DNA of 64,000 nucleotides from JAXMBN01 sp046349875 (lineage in GTDB: Bacteria; Planctomycetota; Planctomycetia; Pirellulales; Pirellulaceae), in contig JAXMBN010000007.1 of NCBI GenBank assembly GCA_046349875.1, positions 1-64,000 of the forward strand, given 5' to 3'. The position numbers and the translations under genes are program-made. How positions within the stretch are numbered: position 1 is the stretch's first letter; each line of letters begins with the position of its first letter. The notes under the pieces are model-generated. The model was not told where the DNA came from, searched no databases, and saw only the letters and a list, made by a program, of their open reading frames with translations. Below are positions 18,782-27,111 of this stretch, one piece after another.

Positions 18782-19891
18782 TTACCAGCGAAGAACACAG
18801 GTACCCCAAGAGAGACCTGCGCCGAAGCCACACAGGACAATAAGACCCTCTCTTTGGATCTTGCCCGCTCGAACGGCTTCATCTAATGCTAATGGGATGC
18901 TGGCAGCGGATGTATTTCCATAGCGATCGAGATTGACGAAGATTCGATTCCGATCGACTCCAAAATCAGAAACCGCTGCATCGATAATGCGAATGTTCGC
19001 TTGATGAAGAATGACCTGCGAGATATCGGATGGCTGCGCGTGGCAGTATCCCATCACATCGGTCACACTATCTTCGATGACCCGTACGGCCCATTTAAAA
19101 ACCGAACGTCCATCCATATGCAAATACTGAAGACCTTGATCGATGTTGTCAGCGGTAAGAGGCATGCGACTTCCTCCTGCCGGCACACACAACATCTGAC
19201 CGCCACATCCTTCAGCTCCTAGCGTATAAGCCAAAAAGCCGTTGGGTTGATCGGGAGAAGGTGCTGCAGGAACAATCAACGCCGCTCCAGCACCATCACC
19301 AAACAATGGATAGGTTTTCACATCGGCTGGATTGACCGTTTGGCTCATCACCTCGCTTCCTACCACCAAGGCTTTCTTTGAAAAGCCGTTGGCTACGAAC
19401 TGGGCGGCGGTCGCCATGGCATACATGAATCCAGCGCACGCCGCATTCAAATCAAAAGCCGGCGCAATACATCCCAATCGTTTTTGGAGGTGGCAGGCTG
19501 TGGAAGGTGTCGCGTGGTCTGGCGTCATGGTGGCGACGATGATCAAGTCGACTTCGGAGGGCGCAACACCTGCCGAATCCAAGCAGACCTTGGACGCTTC
19601 GTAGGCCAAGTCACTTGCCGATTGACCAGGTGCGACCCGTCTTCGCTGGAGAATCCCTGTTCGCTGGACAATCCAATCGCTATCGCACCCGAGGGAGGCT
19701 AGGTCTTCATTGGTAACGATTTGTTCGGGAACATACGAACCGGTGGAAGCAACTGCGAAACCGGGAAGGCTTCCGAGACGACTTCTTCCGCTGGGAACAA
19801 AATGGGCAAGACGCTGCTGCAGAACCGGTAAACTGGATGGAAGGGCACTCACAAACGGGCTCGTAAGGGTTAAAGACCAACCAGGCACCAC
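18782..19891 (-). CDS. fabH: 3-Oxoacyl-ACP synthase III
   Basis: 369 residues. The catalytic triad of FabH is present: Cys152 in NAACAGF, His296 in ILHQAN and Asn326 in RYGNTSAAS. It condenses acetyl-CoA (or a branched starter) with malonyl-ACP to begin fatty acid synthesis. Compared with the usual 320 residues there is an extra N-terminal stretch of about 40 residues before GFAVASTGSYVP; the true start could lie further in, but no better start codon with a ribosome site was evident. plsX, rpmF and fabD, often adjacent, are not here. Confidence 0.93.
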   Translation of the reverse strand: MVPGWSLTLTSPFVSALPSSLPVLQQRLAHFVPSGRSRLGSLPGFAVASTGSYVPEQIVTNEDLASLGCDSDWIVQRTGILQRRRVAPGQSASDLAYEASKVCLDSAGVAPSEVDLIIVATMTPDHATPSTACHLQKRLGCIAPAFDLNAACAGFMYAMATAAQFVANGFSKKALVVGSEVMSQTVNPADVKTYPLFGDGAGAALIVPAAPSPDQPNGFLAYTLGAEGCGGQMLCVPAGGSRMPLTADNIDQGLQYLHMDGRSVFKWAVRVIEDSVTDVMGYCHAQPSDISQVILHQANIRIIDAAVSDFGVDRNRIFVNLDRYGNTSAASIPLALDEAVRAGKIQREGLIVLCGFGAGLSWGTCVLRW

Positions 19892-20184
19892 ACGCCCGGC
19901 CTCCGAAATATTTTGAAAAGAGTATTAAGCTTCGCCAGAAATCAAATCTTAGCAAGGTTGAAAAGTTGTGCGTTTCCTGGCCTTTCTCTCCGTTAAAGTC
20001 GCGTGATTCGGGATTTTTCGCAACCTCCAATCCCGACGGAACTCCCCTTTAGGGGGTAACTCTTTGCACAGCACACGGATAAATTAATAAAGGAAATTGC
20101 GAGTCCATGGCCGCAAGTGTATCCGCGGCCAAATACATGGACCGTGTTTGTCTCCTGCAAACCAATAGAAAGCCTGTATTCCCA

Positions 20185-20970
20185 ATGTGCTTACTGGCGA
20201 TTCAGTATCGATTGGTTCCTGAAAGTCCCATACTTGTTGCAGCTAACCGCGAGGAGTTCTACGACCGACCCAGCCATCCACCAACCATTCAATCCGGAAA
20301 ACCTCGAATACTCTGCCCTCAGGACCAACGTGCTGGAGGGACATGGCTTGGGGTGAACCAGCATGGAATGTTTGTAGGAATTTGCAACCGCCGTACACCT
20401 AATCCCGTTATCGGAACAAGATCACGCGGAATCCTATGCAAAGAAGTCCTTCGTTGCACCAATGCTCGAAAAGGTCTCGATAAAGCCATCGATGAGCTTT
20501 CCAAGCATCAATACGAAGGTGTAAACCTCGTGATCGCCGACAAAGAGACAGGTTTCGTCATTCATCATGAAGGAGAATACGAAGTCGTCGAGATGCAACC
20601 AGGCCTCAATATCGTTGGATCCCACAATCTCAACGATCATCGCGACGAACGCGTTCAAATGGCTCGCCGCCTTCTCACTCTCCAAACGCTCGATTCTCCG
20701 GTGAAGTTCTTGGCAGTTGCTAGCAAAGTATTTGCTCGCACTCCTTCGCTCCCCGGTCGACCAGGCATGGTGATGCGAGGTGGTGATTATGGAACAGTGA
20801 GCAGCACGTTGATTGCATTGGGCACGAAACCGCGCGATGCCATCTTCCAATTTTCCGATGGCTCGCCCGATAAATCCAAGTATGAGGACTATTCACCTCT
20901 ACTTCGCGATATTCTCAGTCGAGGCCTACGGGAATCGCGATCCAAGGTTTCAACCACCACTGCACCTTGA
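20185..20970 (+). CDS. NRDE family protein (TANGO2-like)
   Basis: 261 residues from ATG 20185, chosen because the family begins MC with a conserved second-position Cys; the longer frame from 20107 adds 26 residues unlike the family. AANREEFYDRP is the NRDE motif that names the family, and GGTWLGVNQHGMFVGICNRR follows as expected. Human TANGO2 is a homologue; the N-terminal Cys suggests an Ntn-hydrolase-like fold but the reaction is not known. It is a single gene, divergent from fabH, ended by a strong terminator at 21024. Confidence 0.85.
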   Translation: MCLLAIQYRLVPESPILVAANREEFYDRPSHPPTIQSGKPRILCPQDQRAGGTWLGVNQHGMFVGICNRRTPNPVIGTRSRGILCKEVLRCTNARKGLDKAIDELSKHQYEGVNLVIADKETGFVIHHEGEYEVVEMQPGLNIVGSHNLNDHRDERVQMARRLLTLQTLDSPVKFLAVASKVFARTPSLPGRPGMVMRGGDYGTVSSTLIALGTKPRDAIFQFSDGSPDKSKYEDYSPLLRDILSRGLRESRSKVSTTTAP

Positions 20971-21006
20971 TCACGACCTAGCTTTTCTAGATCACGACCT
21001 AGCTTT
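20969..21006 (+). repeat. 17-base direct repeat in tandem
   Basis: GATCACGACCTAGCTTT occurs at 20969-20985 and 20990-21006, a 21-base period, covering the stop codon of the NRDE gene. It looks like a small slippage duplication. Confidence 0.85.
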
Positions 21007-21023
21007 CCCAAACTGTCCAACAT

Positions 21024-21054
21024 AAATCCGGCCAACCTTGGCCGGATTTTTTTA
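21024..21054 (+). terminator. Rho-independent terminator after the NRDE gene
   Basis: Inverted repeat AAATCCGGCCAA (21024-21035) and TTGGCCGGATTT (21038-21049) with a minimal loop, then seven T in a row. It also faces the convergent DinB-like gene. Confidence 0.93.
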
Positions 21055-21092
21055 TTTCTTCAGTTGGGAAAAACCACTCGAAGCAACAAGTC

Positions 21093-21575
21093 TTAGATGA
21101 CGACGGGTTTGCCGAGCATTCTTCGGACGACGACCCATTGCCCGCAATGCATCAGCCAGTGAGCCCCCTGGATGGACAGGAGCGAAACGACCGTTGGTGC
21201 ATAGTCGATTCCCGTCGGCTTATCCAAATCCGCATCGGTCAGCGACTGCATGACTTGGATGGTCGCAGCCCGCTGAGCCGCAAAGGCCGCCAAAAGCTCC
21301 GCTTTGGTACAAAACTTCGAGGCATCATCGATCCCCTGCGTCTCGCGCGAGTATTTTTCCGCAAAACCGGCTGGCAAGCTGGGCATGGATTGTGGAGCGA
21401 TGGCCGACATCATCTCGTTTTCGGAAAGGACCAAGTGTCCAATTTGCCAATTGATATGATTGCATGCGGAATGGGGTCGGGTCATCAAATCCGCATCGGA
21501 TAGGTCCTTGAGATAGCTTTGGCATACAAAATCTGCCATATCGAGTCCAACTTTGAGCGAATCGAGGGCGTTCAT
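21093..21575 (-). CDS. DinB-like four-helix metal-binding protein
   Basis: 160 residues, the family length. Histidines in NHINWQIGHLV (after the first helix) and in GAHWLMHCGQWVVVRR (last helix) are placed as the metal ligands of the DinB/YfiT fold. Members bind zinc or nickel and include thiol transferases (for example bacillithiol S-transferases), but no substrate can be assigned. It is transcribed alone, convergent to the NRDE gene. Confidence 0.75.
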   Translation of the reverse strand: MNALDSLKVGLDMADFVCQSYLKDLSDADLMTRPHSACNHINWQIGHLVLSENEMMSAIAPQSMPSLPAGFAEKYSRETQGIDDASKFCTKAELLAAFAAQRAATIQVMQSLTDADLDKPTGIDYAPTVVSLLSIQGAHWLMHCGQWVVVRRMLGKPVVI

Positions 21576-21792
21576 GGGAACCTAGCCTTCCTAAAAGATT
21601 GGGGTGCGAGAAAAGAGCCTCAACGATATCAGGCTTGTTCGACCATCGGCAGTAGGGGAGCTCGACCATGGAAACAAGATTGGCCAGGGATTTTTCACAT
21701 CCAAAGAGCAAAGCCGAACCAACGCCGAATTTGCCCTCTGAAAAAGGAAGCCTTTTGAGTAAATTGGGGATTCTGCTGAGAAGGATAACTCA

Positions 21793-22053
21793 ATGCGCAG
21801 CGCACGGTTTCGGTTGACCGTGTCGCATCGAAGCGGATTCGAACGGATAAGGACGCTTCACGTGGACGACTATCGGGATGGAATCCTTTGGCTGGTGACC
21901 GTGCTGATTGCATTGGCGAGCATCATCAAGATGTCCAACATGCGTCGCAAGCATCTCCATGGATTGTTGAAAGAGTACATTGCTCGCCAAGTCCTGTGGG
22001 TGCGGCGAAAGATGAAGGCAGCAGAATTGAAGAACAAGAAGTCCGAATCCTAA
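21793..22053 (+). CDS. Small single-helix membrane protein, hypothetical
   Basis: 86 residues. One strongly hydrophobic helix (GILWLVTVLIALASII, about 30-45) is flanked by basic residues, with a long Arg/Lys-rich C-terminal helix. No family recognised. It lies 93 bases ahead of miaB on the same strand and may be cotranscribed. The codon pattern is plausible but the gene is short, so it could be spurious. Confidence 0.5.
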   Translation: MRSARFRLTVSHRSGFERIRTLHVDDYRDGILWLVTVLIALASIIKMSNMRRKHLHGLLKEYIARQVLWVRRKMKAAELKNKKSES

Positions 22054-22146
22054 CGTTGCCTCGCATAGGAATGCGCGAAGGAAAACGAAGAGGATTCTTA
22101 ACGAGCAGGATGCGATCCCGAAGCTCCATTGGACAAACGTTGTCGT

Positions 22147-23586
22147 ATGCAAGAGACTGAACTCAAGAAACTTTATATCGAAACCGTCGGCTGCCAAATG
22201 AATGTCTTGGACAGCGAGATGGTTGTGGCCGCACTTCGAAAAGAAGGGTACGCCCTAACGGAATCGGTGGATCAAGCCGACACGATTCTCTTCAACACTT
22301 GCAGCGTTCGGGAACACGCCGAAGAAAAGGTCTATAGCAACCTCGCCAATCTCAAACGGATGAAGCAAGCGCATCCCGAAAAGGTGATTGGTGTGATGGG
22401 CTGCATGGCGCAGAAAGATCAGAAGCTGGTTTTCGAGCGAGCGCCGTATGTCGACTTGGTTGTCGGACCTGGTCAGCTTCATCGCATTCCCGAATTGATC
22501 AAGAGCATTCAATCGGGAAGTGGCCAGCAGATTGCGGTTAGCTTGGGGCGTAAAGAGGGAACCCAAGAAGATATTCGACGCAGTCACGAGACATTCGATC
22601 CGCTCCGCGATCCAGAGATGCGTCCAACTCCCTTTCAAGCGTATCTTCGCATTCAGATTGGCTGCGATAAGTTTTGCACGTATTGCATCGTTCCCATGAC
22701 CCGGGGACCAGAACAAGGACGGCATCCTCAACAGATCGTCTCCGAAGCCCACGAACTGGCGCGACAAGGCTGCAAAGAGATCGTTCTCCTCGGCCAAACA
22801 GTCAACAGCTATCGTTACACCGAAGGTGATAAGACGACCAATCTAGCTCGCCTTCTCGAATCACTGCATGACATTGATGGCATCGAACGAATCAAGTTCG
22901 TCACCAATTACCCCAAGGACATGACGAGCGAACTGCTTACTACGGTTCGCGATCTACCCAAGTGCTCACCTTACCTTCACGTTCCTGCTCAAAGCGGATC
23001 GGATGAAGTATTGAAGCGCATGAAGCGTGGATACACCATTGGCGAGTATCGGGACATGATGGGACGGATCCGCGAGATCCTTCCTCATGCCTCCGTATCA
23101 AGTGACTTTATTGTTGGCTTTTGTGGTGAGACCGACGCCGACTTCCAAGCTACTGTCGATTTGGTTCGCGAATGCCGGTTCAAGAATAGCTTCATCTTCC
23201 AGTATTCAGTGCGACCTGGAACAAAGGGAGCGCAACTATACGCTGATGATGTCCCTGAAGACGTGAAGACCGCTCGCAATGTCGAACTGCTCCGCGTTCA
23301 GAATCAAATTAGCGAAGAAGAAAATCTCCAATTCTTGGGCAAGACTGTCGAAGTACTTGTGGAGGGACCAAGCAAACTTTCCCTCCGCAAAAATGAAGTA
23401 GGACCCGTGCGTCAAATGACAGGCCGGACGCCGTGTGATCGAATCGTGGTCTGGGAAGGTAACGAAAGACAAGCTGGACAGCTCATGGATGTACTTATCC
23501 ATGACGTGAGCTGCCATACCTTGTTTGGAGCCGTGGTGACCCATGAAAACATTCCCACGATGGTCCATCTCTCCAAGTCGGTCTAA
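22147..23586 (+). CDS. miaB: tRNA-2-methylthio-N6-dimethylallyladenosine synthase
   Basis: 479 residues from ATG 22147 (a TTG at 22129 is in frame). All three MiaB parts are present: an N-terminal UPF0004 cluster domain (ETVGCQMN, FNTCSVREHAEEKV, GVMGCMAQ) holding the sacrificial iron-sulphur cluster, a radical SAM core with CDKFCTYC, and a C-terminal TRAM domain. It methylthiolates A37 of tRNAs that read codons starting with U. It is followed by an M50-like membrane protein gene 78 bases downstream. Confidence 0.96.
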   Translation: MQETELKKLYIETVGCQMNVLDSEMVVAALRKEGYALTESVDQADTILFNTCSVREHAEEKVYSNLANLKRMKQAHPEKVIGVMGCMAQKDQKLVFERAPYVDLVVGPGQLHRIPELIKSIQSGSGQQIAVSLGRKEGTQEDIRRSHETFDPLRDPEMRPTPFQAYLRIQIGCDKFCTYCIVPMTRGPEQGRHPQQIVSEAHELARQGCKEIVLLGQTVNSYRYTEGDKTTNLARLLESLHDIDGIERIKFVTNYPKDMTSELLTTVRDLPKCSPYLHVPAQSGSDEVLKRMKRGYTIGEYRDMMGRIREILPHASVSSDFIVGFCGETDADFQATVDLVRECRFKNSFIFQYSVRPGTKGAQLYADDVPEDVKTARNVELLRVQNQISEEENLQFLGKTVEVLVEGPSKLSLRKNEVGPVRQMTGRTPCDRIVVWEGNERQAGQLMDVLIHDVSCHTLFGAVVTHENIPTMVHLSKSV

Positions 23587-23664
23587 TCGATTGGGTTTAT
23601 CGAGAAACCATGCATTGTCTTCGGATTGCTCGATGCTTGCCCGTTGGGACATCGAGCATAAAGC

Positions 23665-24366
23665 ATGATATCGCGGAGAGTCGATAAGCTAATCAACCTG
23701 ATGAAGTGGCCTGTTGCCTTTGCATCGGCAGCCTTCACACCGTTATTGGCTTGGGCGTTCCTACGTCTGCTCGGCGATATCGTTCAGCGTCCATGGAACC
23801 TGATGTGGTTCTGCATTGGTATCTTTGCGTTTGTATCGTTATGGCGAAGCTGGTTGGCTTCGAATCGCGTCGGCAATTGGCTAATCCAGTTTGAACACGA
23901 GCTCACCCACTTGATCTTCGCTGTCGCAACCCTTCATCCGATTGTTGGGTTTCGTGCTTCACCTTCGAAAGGATCCCATGTGCGGTTTCTCGGCAAGGGA
24001 AATTGGTTGATTACGGTGGGGCCCTATTTCTTTCCGACCGCTGCCGTCTTTCTTTGGTGCATCGCCTGCTTTCTTCCTTTCGGTGTCCTCTTCCCTTGGA
24101 CGAGCCTCATCCTAGGAATTGCCGTCGGATACCACTGCGTCTCGACCCTTCGCGAAACGCATTGGGATCAAACGGATTTGCATGAACTAACGGCTCAATT
24201 TTGTTGGATGTTCCTTCCTGCCTCCAACTTGCTAGTGCTTGGGATTCTCATCGCGTACTCACATGACGGATTCACTGGCATCCATCAGTTCACTACTCGA
24301 ATGATCGAGCCTCTTTCGATACTTTACGGTTATGCAAAAGATGTCGGCGCTGGGTTCACACCCTAA
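23665..24366 (+). CDS. Polytopic membrane protein with HELTH zinc motif (M50-like metalloprotease candidate)
   Basis: 233 residues with about five membrane segments. HELTH at 78-82 matches the HExxH zinc site and lies at the start of a hydrophobic helix, as in site-2-type intramembrane proteases. A later DLHELTAQFCWMFLPASNLL segment has an Asp and a second His-Glu-Leu-Thr in a membrane-proximal helix. The classical NPDG motif is not seen, so whether this is an active protease is uncertain. It follows miaB on the same strand. Confidence 0.6.
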   Translation: MISRRVDKLINLMKWPVAFASAAFTPLLAWAFLRLLGDIVQRPWNLMWFCIGIFAFVSLWRSWLASNRVGNWLIQFEHELTHLIFAVATLHPIVGFRASPSKGSHVRFLGKGNWLITVGPYFFPTAAVFLWCIACFLPFGVLFPWTSLILGIAVGYHCVSTLRETHWDQTDLHELTAQFCWMFLPASNLLVLGILIAYSHDGFTGIHQFTTRMIEPLSILYGYAKDVGAGFTP

Positions 24367-24473
24367 TCTTGCCAAGCCAAAAAGACGGAACATACCCGTT
24401 TGGCGCATTGGAACGAGACCTGAAAGCGAACTGACTTGCGAACAGATACCGATAGTACTTCTCGAGATCCAGA

Positions 24474-25088
24474 ATGTTTATTAGCGTCGATGGCATCGAT
24501 GGTGGTGGCAAATCCACTCAAATTCAAAGACTAGCCGAATGGCTGCGGTATCAAGGTCGCGACGTTCTGATCCTGCGAGATCCGGGATCCTCCAAGCTCG
24601 GTGAGGCCGTTCGCGAGATACTGCTCCATCGAGAAGATGTACCTCTCGGATCGACGTCAGAGATGCTGCTCTATATGGCCGCTCGAGCGCAAATGGTCGA
24701 AGAGCGAATCGTTCCCGCACTTGCCAACGGCACAACGGTCGTCTGCGATCGCTTCCTCTTGGCCAATGTTGTCTATCAAGGATGGGGAGGAGGTCTCGAT
24801 CCGCACGAGATCTGGGATGTCGGCCATGTTGCCACGAAAGGCCTTGAGCCCGACATTACGTTTCTGCTGGACCTTCCCGTCGACGTGGCGATGACGCGTA
24901 TTGGAGCAGTTCAAGATCGGCTCGAGAAACGGGGCGAAGAGTATTACGCGAGAGTCCGAGCGGGCTTTCTTCAAGAGCTTGGGCATGCATCAAAGCAGAC
25001 CTTTGTCATCGACGCATCACTCGATCCCGATTCCGTTCAACACCAACTCCAAACTTGCTTAGAACCAATTCTCGCGCAAAAAGTTTAA
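24474..25088 (+). CDS. tmk: Thymidylate kinase
   Basis: 204 residues, the usual length. P-loop GIDGGGKST at 7-15, the DR(F/Y) motif as CDRFLLANVVYQGWG, and a lid region with DRLEKRGEEYYARVR are present. It phosphorylates dTMP to dTDP. The start ATG at 24474 opens directly with the core strand. Its last 4 bases overlap the stop of the convergent small gene at 25085. No holB lies next to it. Confidence 0.95.
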   Translation: MFISVDGIDGGGKSTQIQRLAEWLRYQGRDVLILRDPGSSKLGEAVREILLHREDVPLGSTSEMLLYMAARAQMVEERIVPALANGTTVVCDRFLLANVVYQGWGGGLDPHEIWDVGHVATKGLEPDITFLLDLPVDVAMTRIGAVQDRLEKRGEEYYARVRAGFLQELGHASKQTFVIDASLDPDSVQHQLQTCLEPILAQKV

Positions 25089-25357
25089 GAGGCTTCGCTC
25101 TTGGATCGGTAACGGACAAGCCTTGCGAGGTCGGGATGGAGCTCAATGCCATCGAGTGGAACTCGACGCAGAGCTTTGGTGAGTTGTTGCAATTGATCAG
25201 CGGCCGACTGCGACAGATCTAAGAAGAACCAGTGTTGCTTTCCTACGCGGCACAAACCGCCTGAGACTCCGTCGAGCCAGTCCTTTCGGACACGCACTCC
25301 AGCTCGCAGCGCCACATCCAAAGCATGTTCGAGAAGATCGATTGTGTGGGCCGCCAT
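25085..25357 (-). CDS. Small conserved hypothetical protein
   Basis: 90 residues from ATG 25357, which has AAGGAG eight bases upstream; an in-frame start at 25381 lies beyond it and is not supported. Helical N-terminus (HTIDLLEHALDVALRAGVRVR), then a beta-like segment GGLCRVGKQHWFFLDLSQS and a second helix. No family recognised. Its stop overlaps that of tmk by 4 bases. Confidence 0.7.
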   Translation of the reverse strand: MAAHTIDLLEHALDVALRAGVRVRKDWLDGVSGGLCRVGKQHWFFLDLSQSAADQLQQLTKALRRVPLDGIELHPDLARLVRYRSKSEAS

Positions 25358-25562
25358 AGCACCGCTCCTTTCCTTAATCACGCAATTACCCGAGCAGGCC
25401 CAAACTACTCTTTTTAGCCTTCAGCTGAACGGTCGCCAAAGATTACAGTTCCGAGCCATGAACAGACGATGTGATCGATAGATGGATCGAGCGGTGGAGT
25501 CGAGCCCAATTCGCACCGGTAACACCTAATTGGTTAGCTAGCGTTATTCAAGGTAAAGCAAC

Positions 25563-26321
25563 ATGAGCTTGGTCGATTCGCCAACGAATCATGAATTGGT
25601 TGAAAAGGTTGAACAACTGCAGAAGATGCTCGAGCAATCGCAGCGATTGGCTGCTGTCGGTGAACTGACGAGCACGACCACGCATGAATTCAATAATCTT
25701 CTGATGACGATCCTCAATTATGCCAAGATGGGAATACGGCATAAGGATGAACCGACTCGCGATAAAGCTCTTCAGAAGATTTTCGATGCAGCAACGCGAG
25801 CAGCCAAAATAACCAACTGCGTGCTGGGAATGGCTCGCAATCGGTCGGGCGAATTGGAGCCGACGGAACTGGCTGGCGTCATTGACGACGCACTACTGCT
25901 GCTAGAACGCGAGATGCATAAGTACCGCATCGGCGTTGAGAAACAACTGGAGCCTTGCCCAAAGGTAATGGCCTGCGGCAATGAGATTCAACGCGTCCTT
26001 CTCAACCTACTTACCAATGCTCGCCAAGCCATTGGAGAAGCCGGAACGATTCGCGTAAGGCTTTATTCTGAGCCCGAATCCAACACGGTCGTCTTGATGG
26101 TTCGCGATAACGGCGCTGGCATCTCCGAGGATGTTCTGCCCCGCATCTTTGAACCCTTTTTCTCGACCAAATCTGGCCCAGATGCTTCAGGCAAAGGCGG
26201 CAGCGGGCTAGGACTATCGGCTTGCAAAGAGATCATCGATCGCCACGAAGGCCGCATTCGCGTCGAAAGTTCCCTCGGCAAAGGAACCGCGATCTACATC
26301 CGCCTTCCCGCCCTGCCCTAA
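25563..26321 (+). CDS. Soluble sensor histidine kinase
   Basis: 252 residues. No membrane segment or input domain: a short coiled coil (10-33) leads straight into the H-box, TTTHEFNNLL with His41, then an N-box (LLNLLTNARQAI), G1 (DNGAGI), F-box (IFEPFFSTK) and G2 (GGSGLGLS). It should autophosphorylate and pass phosphate to a response regulator, which is not encoded nearby. Input may come from a partner protein through the N-terminal coil. REP copy 2 follows its stop by 24 bases. Confidence 0.9.
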   Translation: MSLVDSPTNHELVEKVEQLQKMLEQSQRLAAVGELTSTTTHEFNNLLMTILNYAKMGIRHKDEPTRDKALQKIFDAATRAAKITNCVLGMARNRSGELEPTELAGVIDDALLLLEREMHKYRIGVEKQLEPCPKVMACGNEIQRVLLNLLTNARQAIGEAGTIRVRLYSEPESNTVVLMVRDNGAGISEDVLPRIFEPFFSTKSGPDASGKGGSGLGLSACKEIIDRHEGRIRVESSLGKGTAIYIRLPALP

Positions 26322-26327
26322 CCTTTC

Positions 26328-26359
26328 AGTCACCAGTACATGCAGTCAACAGTACATGG
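26328..26359 (+). repeat. Tandem 16-base repeat leading into REP copy 2
   Basis: CAGTCACCAGTACATG at 26328-26343 is followed directly by CAGTCAACAGTACATG at 26344-26359, 15 of 16 bases the same. The second unit is the start of the REP hairpin at 26346, so the first may be a partial duplicate of it. Confidence 0.75.
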
Positions 26360-26373
26360 GTGTCATGAATTGT
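26346..26373 (+). repeat. REP-like hairpin, copy 2 (degenerate)
   Basis: GTCAA, arm CAGTACATG, loop GGTGT, arm CATGAATTG. The 5' tail matches the other copies; the hairpin pairs only partly (inner CATG and outer bases). It stands between the histidine kinase and the FliM/N-like gene. Confidence 0.65.
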
Positions 26374-26446
26374 TTTGGAGAAATTGTTGTGGATTTTCCG
26401 TTGGCCTGCCGATAGTCATGGTTGCGACCGATGATAGGAGTTGGCG

Positions 26447-26758
26447 ATGACGGCCCCAAACCCAACCAAAGAGTACTGGCAGAGCCTTTTGCGGATCAAA
26501 GTTCCGCTCACGGTAACGCTTGCTCAAAAGAGGATGCCTGTTGAGCAGGTACTTCAATTCATTCCTGGGGTCATGATCCAGTTCGACAAATCGTGCGAAC
26601 ATCCGATGGTCATTGAAGTCGGTGGGCAGAATATCGCCGAAGGGGAAGTCGTAAAAGTTGGCGACAAATTTGGTGTGCGTCTCACAGAGATCCTTCACCA
26701 AGACGAATGCTTCCACCCCATTCAGTTTTCCAAGCCTTCCCAAGGAAAACCGCAATAG
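26447..26758 (+). CDS. FliM/FliN-type switch (SpoA domain) protein
   Basis: 103 residues from ATG 26447, with AGGAG six bases upstream (the frame also opens at a TTG six bases earlier). The C-terminal part, VIEVGGQNIAEGEVVKVGDKFGVRLTEI, is the SpoA fold of FliN/FliM C-ring proteins and type III secretion SctQ. The N-terminus (LRIKVPLTVTLAQKRMPVEQVLQFIPG) matches FliN as well. No other flagellar gene is adjacent, except a possible FliL-like gene 3 kb away. It is flanked on both sides by REP hairpins in opposite orientation. Confidence 0.8.
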   Translation: MTAPNPTKEYWQSLLRIKVPLTVTLAQKRMPVEQVLQFIPGVMIQFDKSCEHPMVIEVGGQNIAEGEVVKVGDKFGVRLTEILHQDECFHPIQFSKPSQGKPQ

Positions 26759-26770
26759 CCTTCTTCTTCT

Positions 26771-26800
26771 CCCAATATATGCCACCCATCTAATGTTGAC
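26771..26800 (-). repeat. REP-like hairpin, copy 3 (reverse orientation)
   Basis: Arm CAATATATG (26773-26781), loop CCACC, arm CATCTAATG, tail TTGAC to 26800; on the minus strand this reads GTCAA, arm, loop GGTGG, arm. It begins 13 bases after the stop of the FliM/N-like gene and forms an inverted pair with copy 4 across the RAYT gene. Confidence 0.8.
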
Positions 26801-27111
26801 ATGCCGAGTACCCTTGTTTTGCAAGCTTCGAGCAAAAACGCAACGTCAAGAGATGTGCTGAAGAGACCGGAAGGCTCAATTCGAATGATAGAGAGCCGCT
26901 CTAGATGCAGATGAGGGGCTTAGTGCCTCGCGAATGCTTGTGGTTCGCGCTAAATTGAGGCGTAGAAAGCGCAGTGTGTGCGCAAGGGTAGCGCAACACG
27001 GTCCGATGGAGAAAGAAATCGGTCGCGTTAACGTTTGCTAAGCGTTAAAGAAGGGGCGGCAGTTTCGTTGGCTCGGAATCCAGGAGCCTCCTTGGCTCGC
27101 CGCTTCGCGTT
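26801..27111. other. Gene-free stretch downstream of the RAYT pseudogene
   Basis: About 310 bases with no coding frame recognised. It contains one short inverted repeat, TTAACG and CGTTAA near 27030-27050. It lies between REP copy 3 and the 3' end of the transposase and may be part of the mobile unit. Confidence 0.4.

Noticed and set aside
18626..18923. Open frames between the sigma factor and fabH on the plus strand
   Set aside because: They run antisense through the terminator and the 3' end of fabH and have no domain features.
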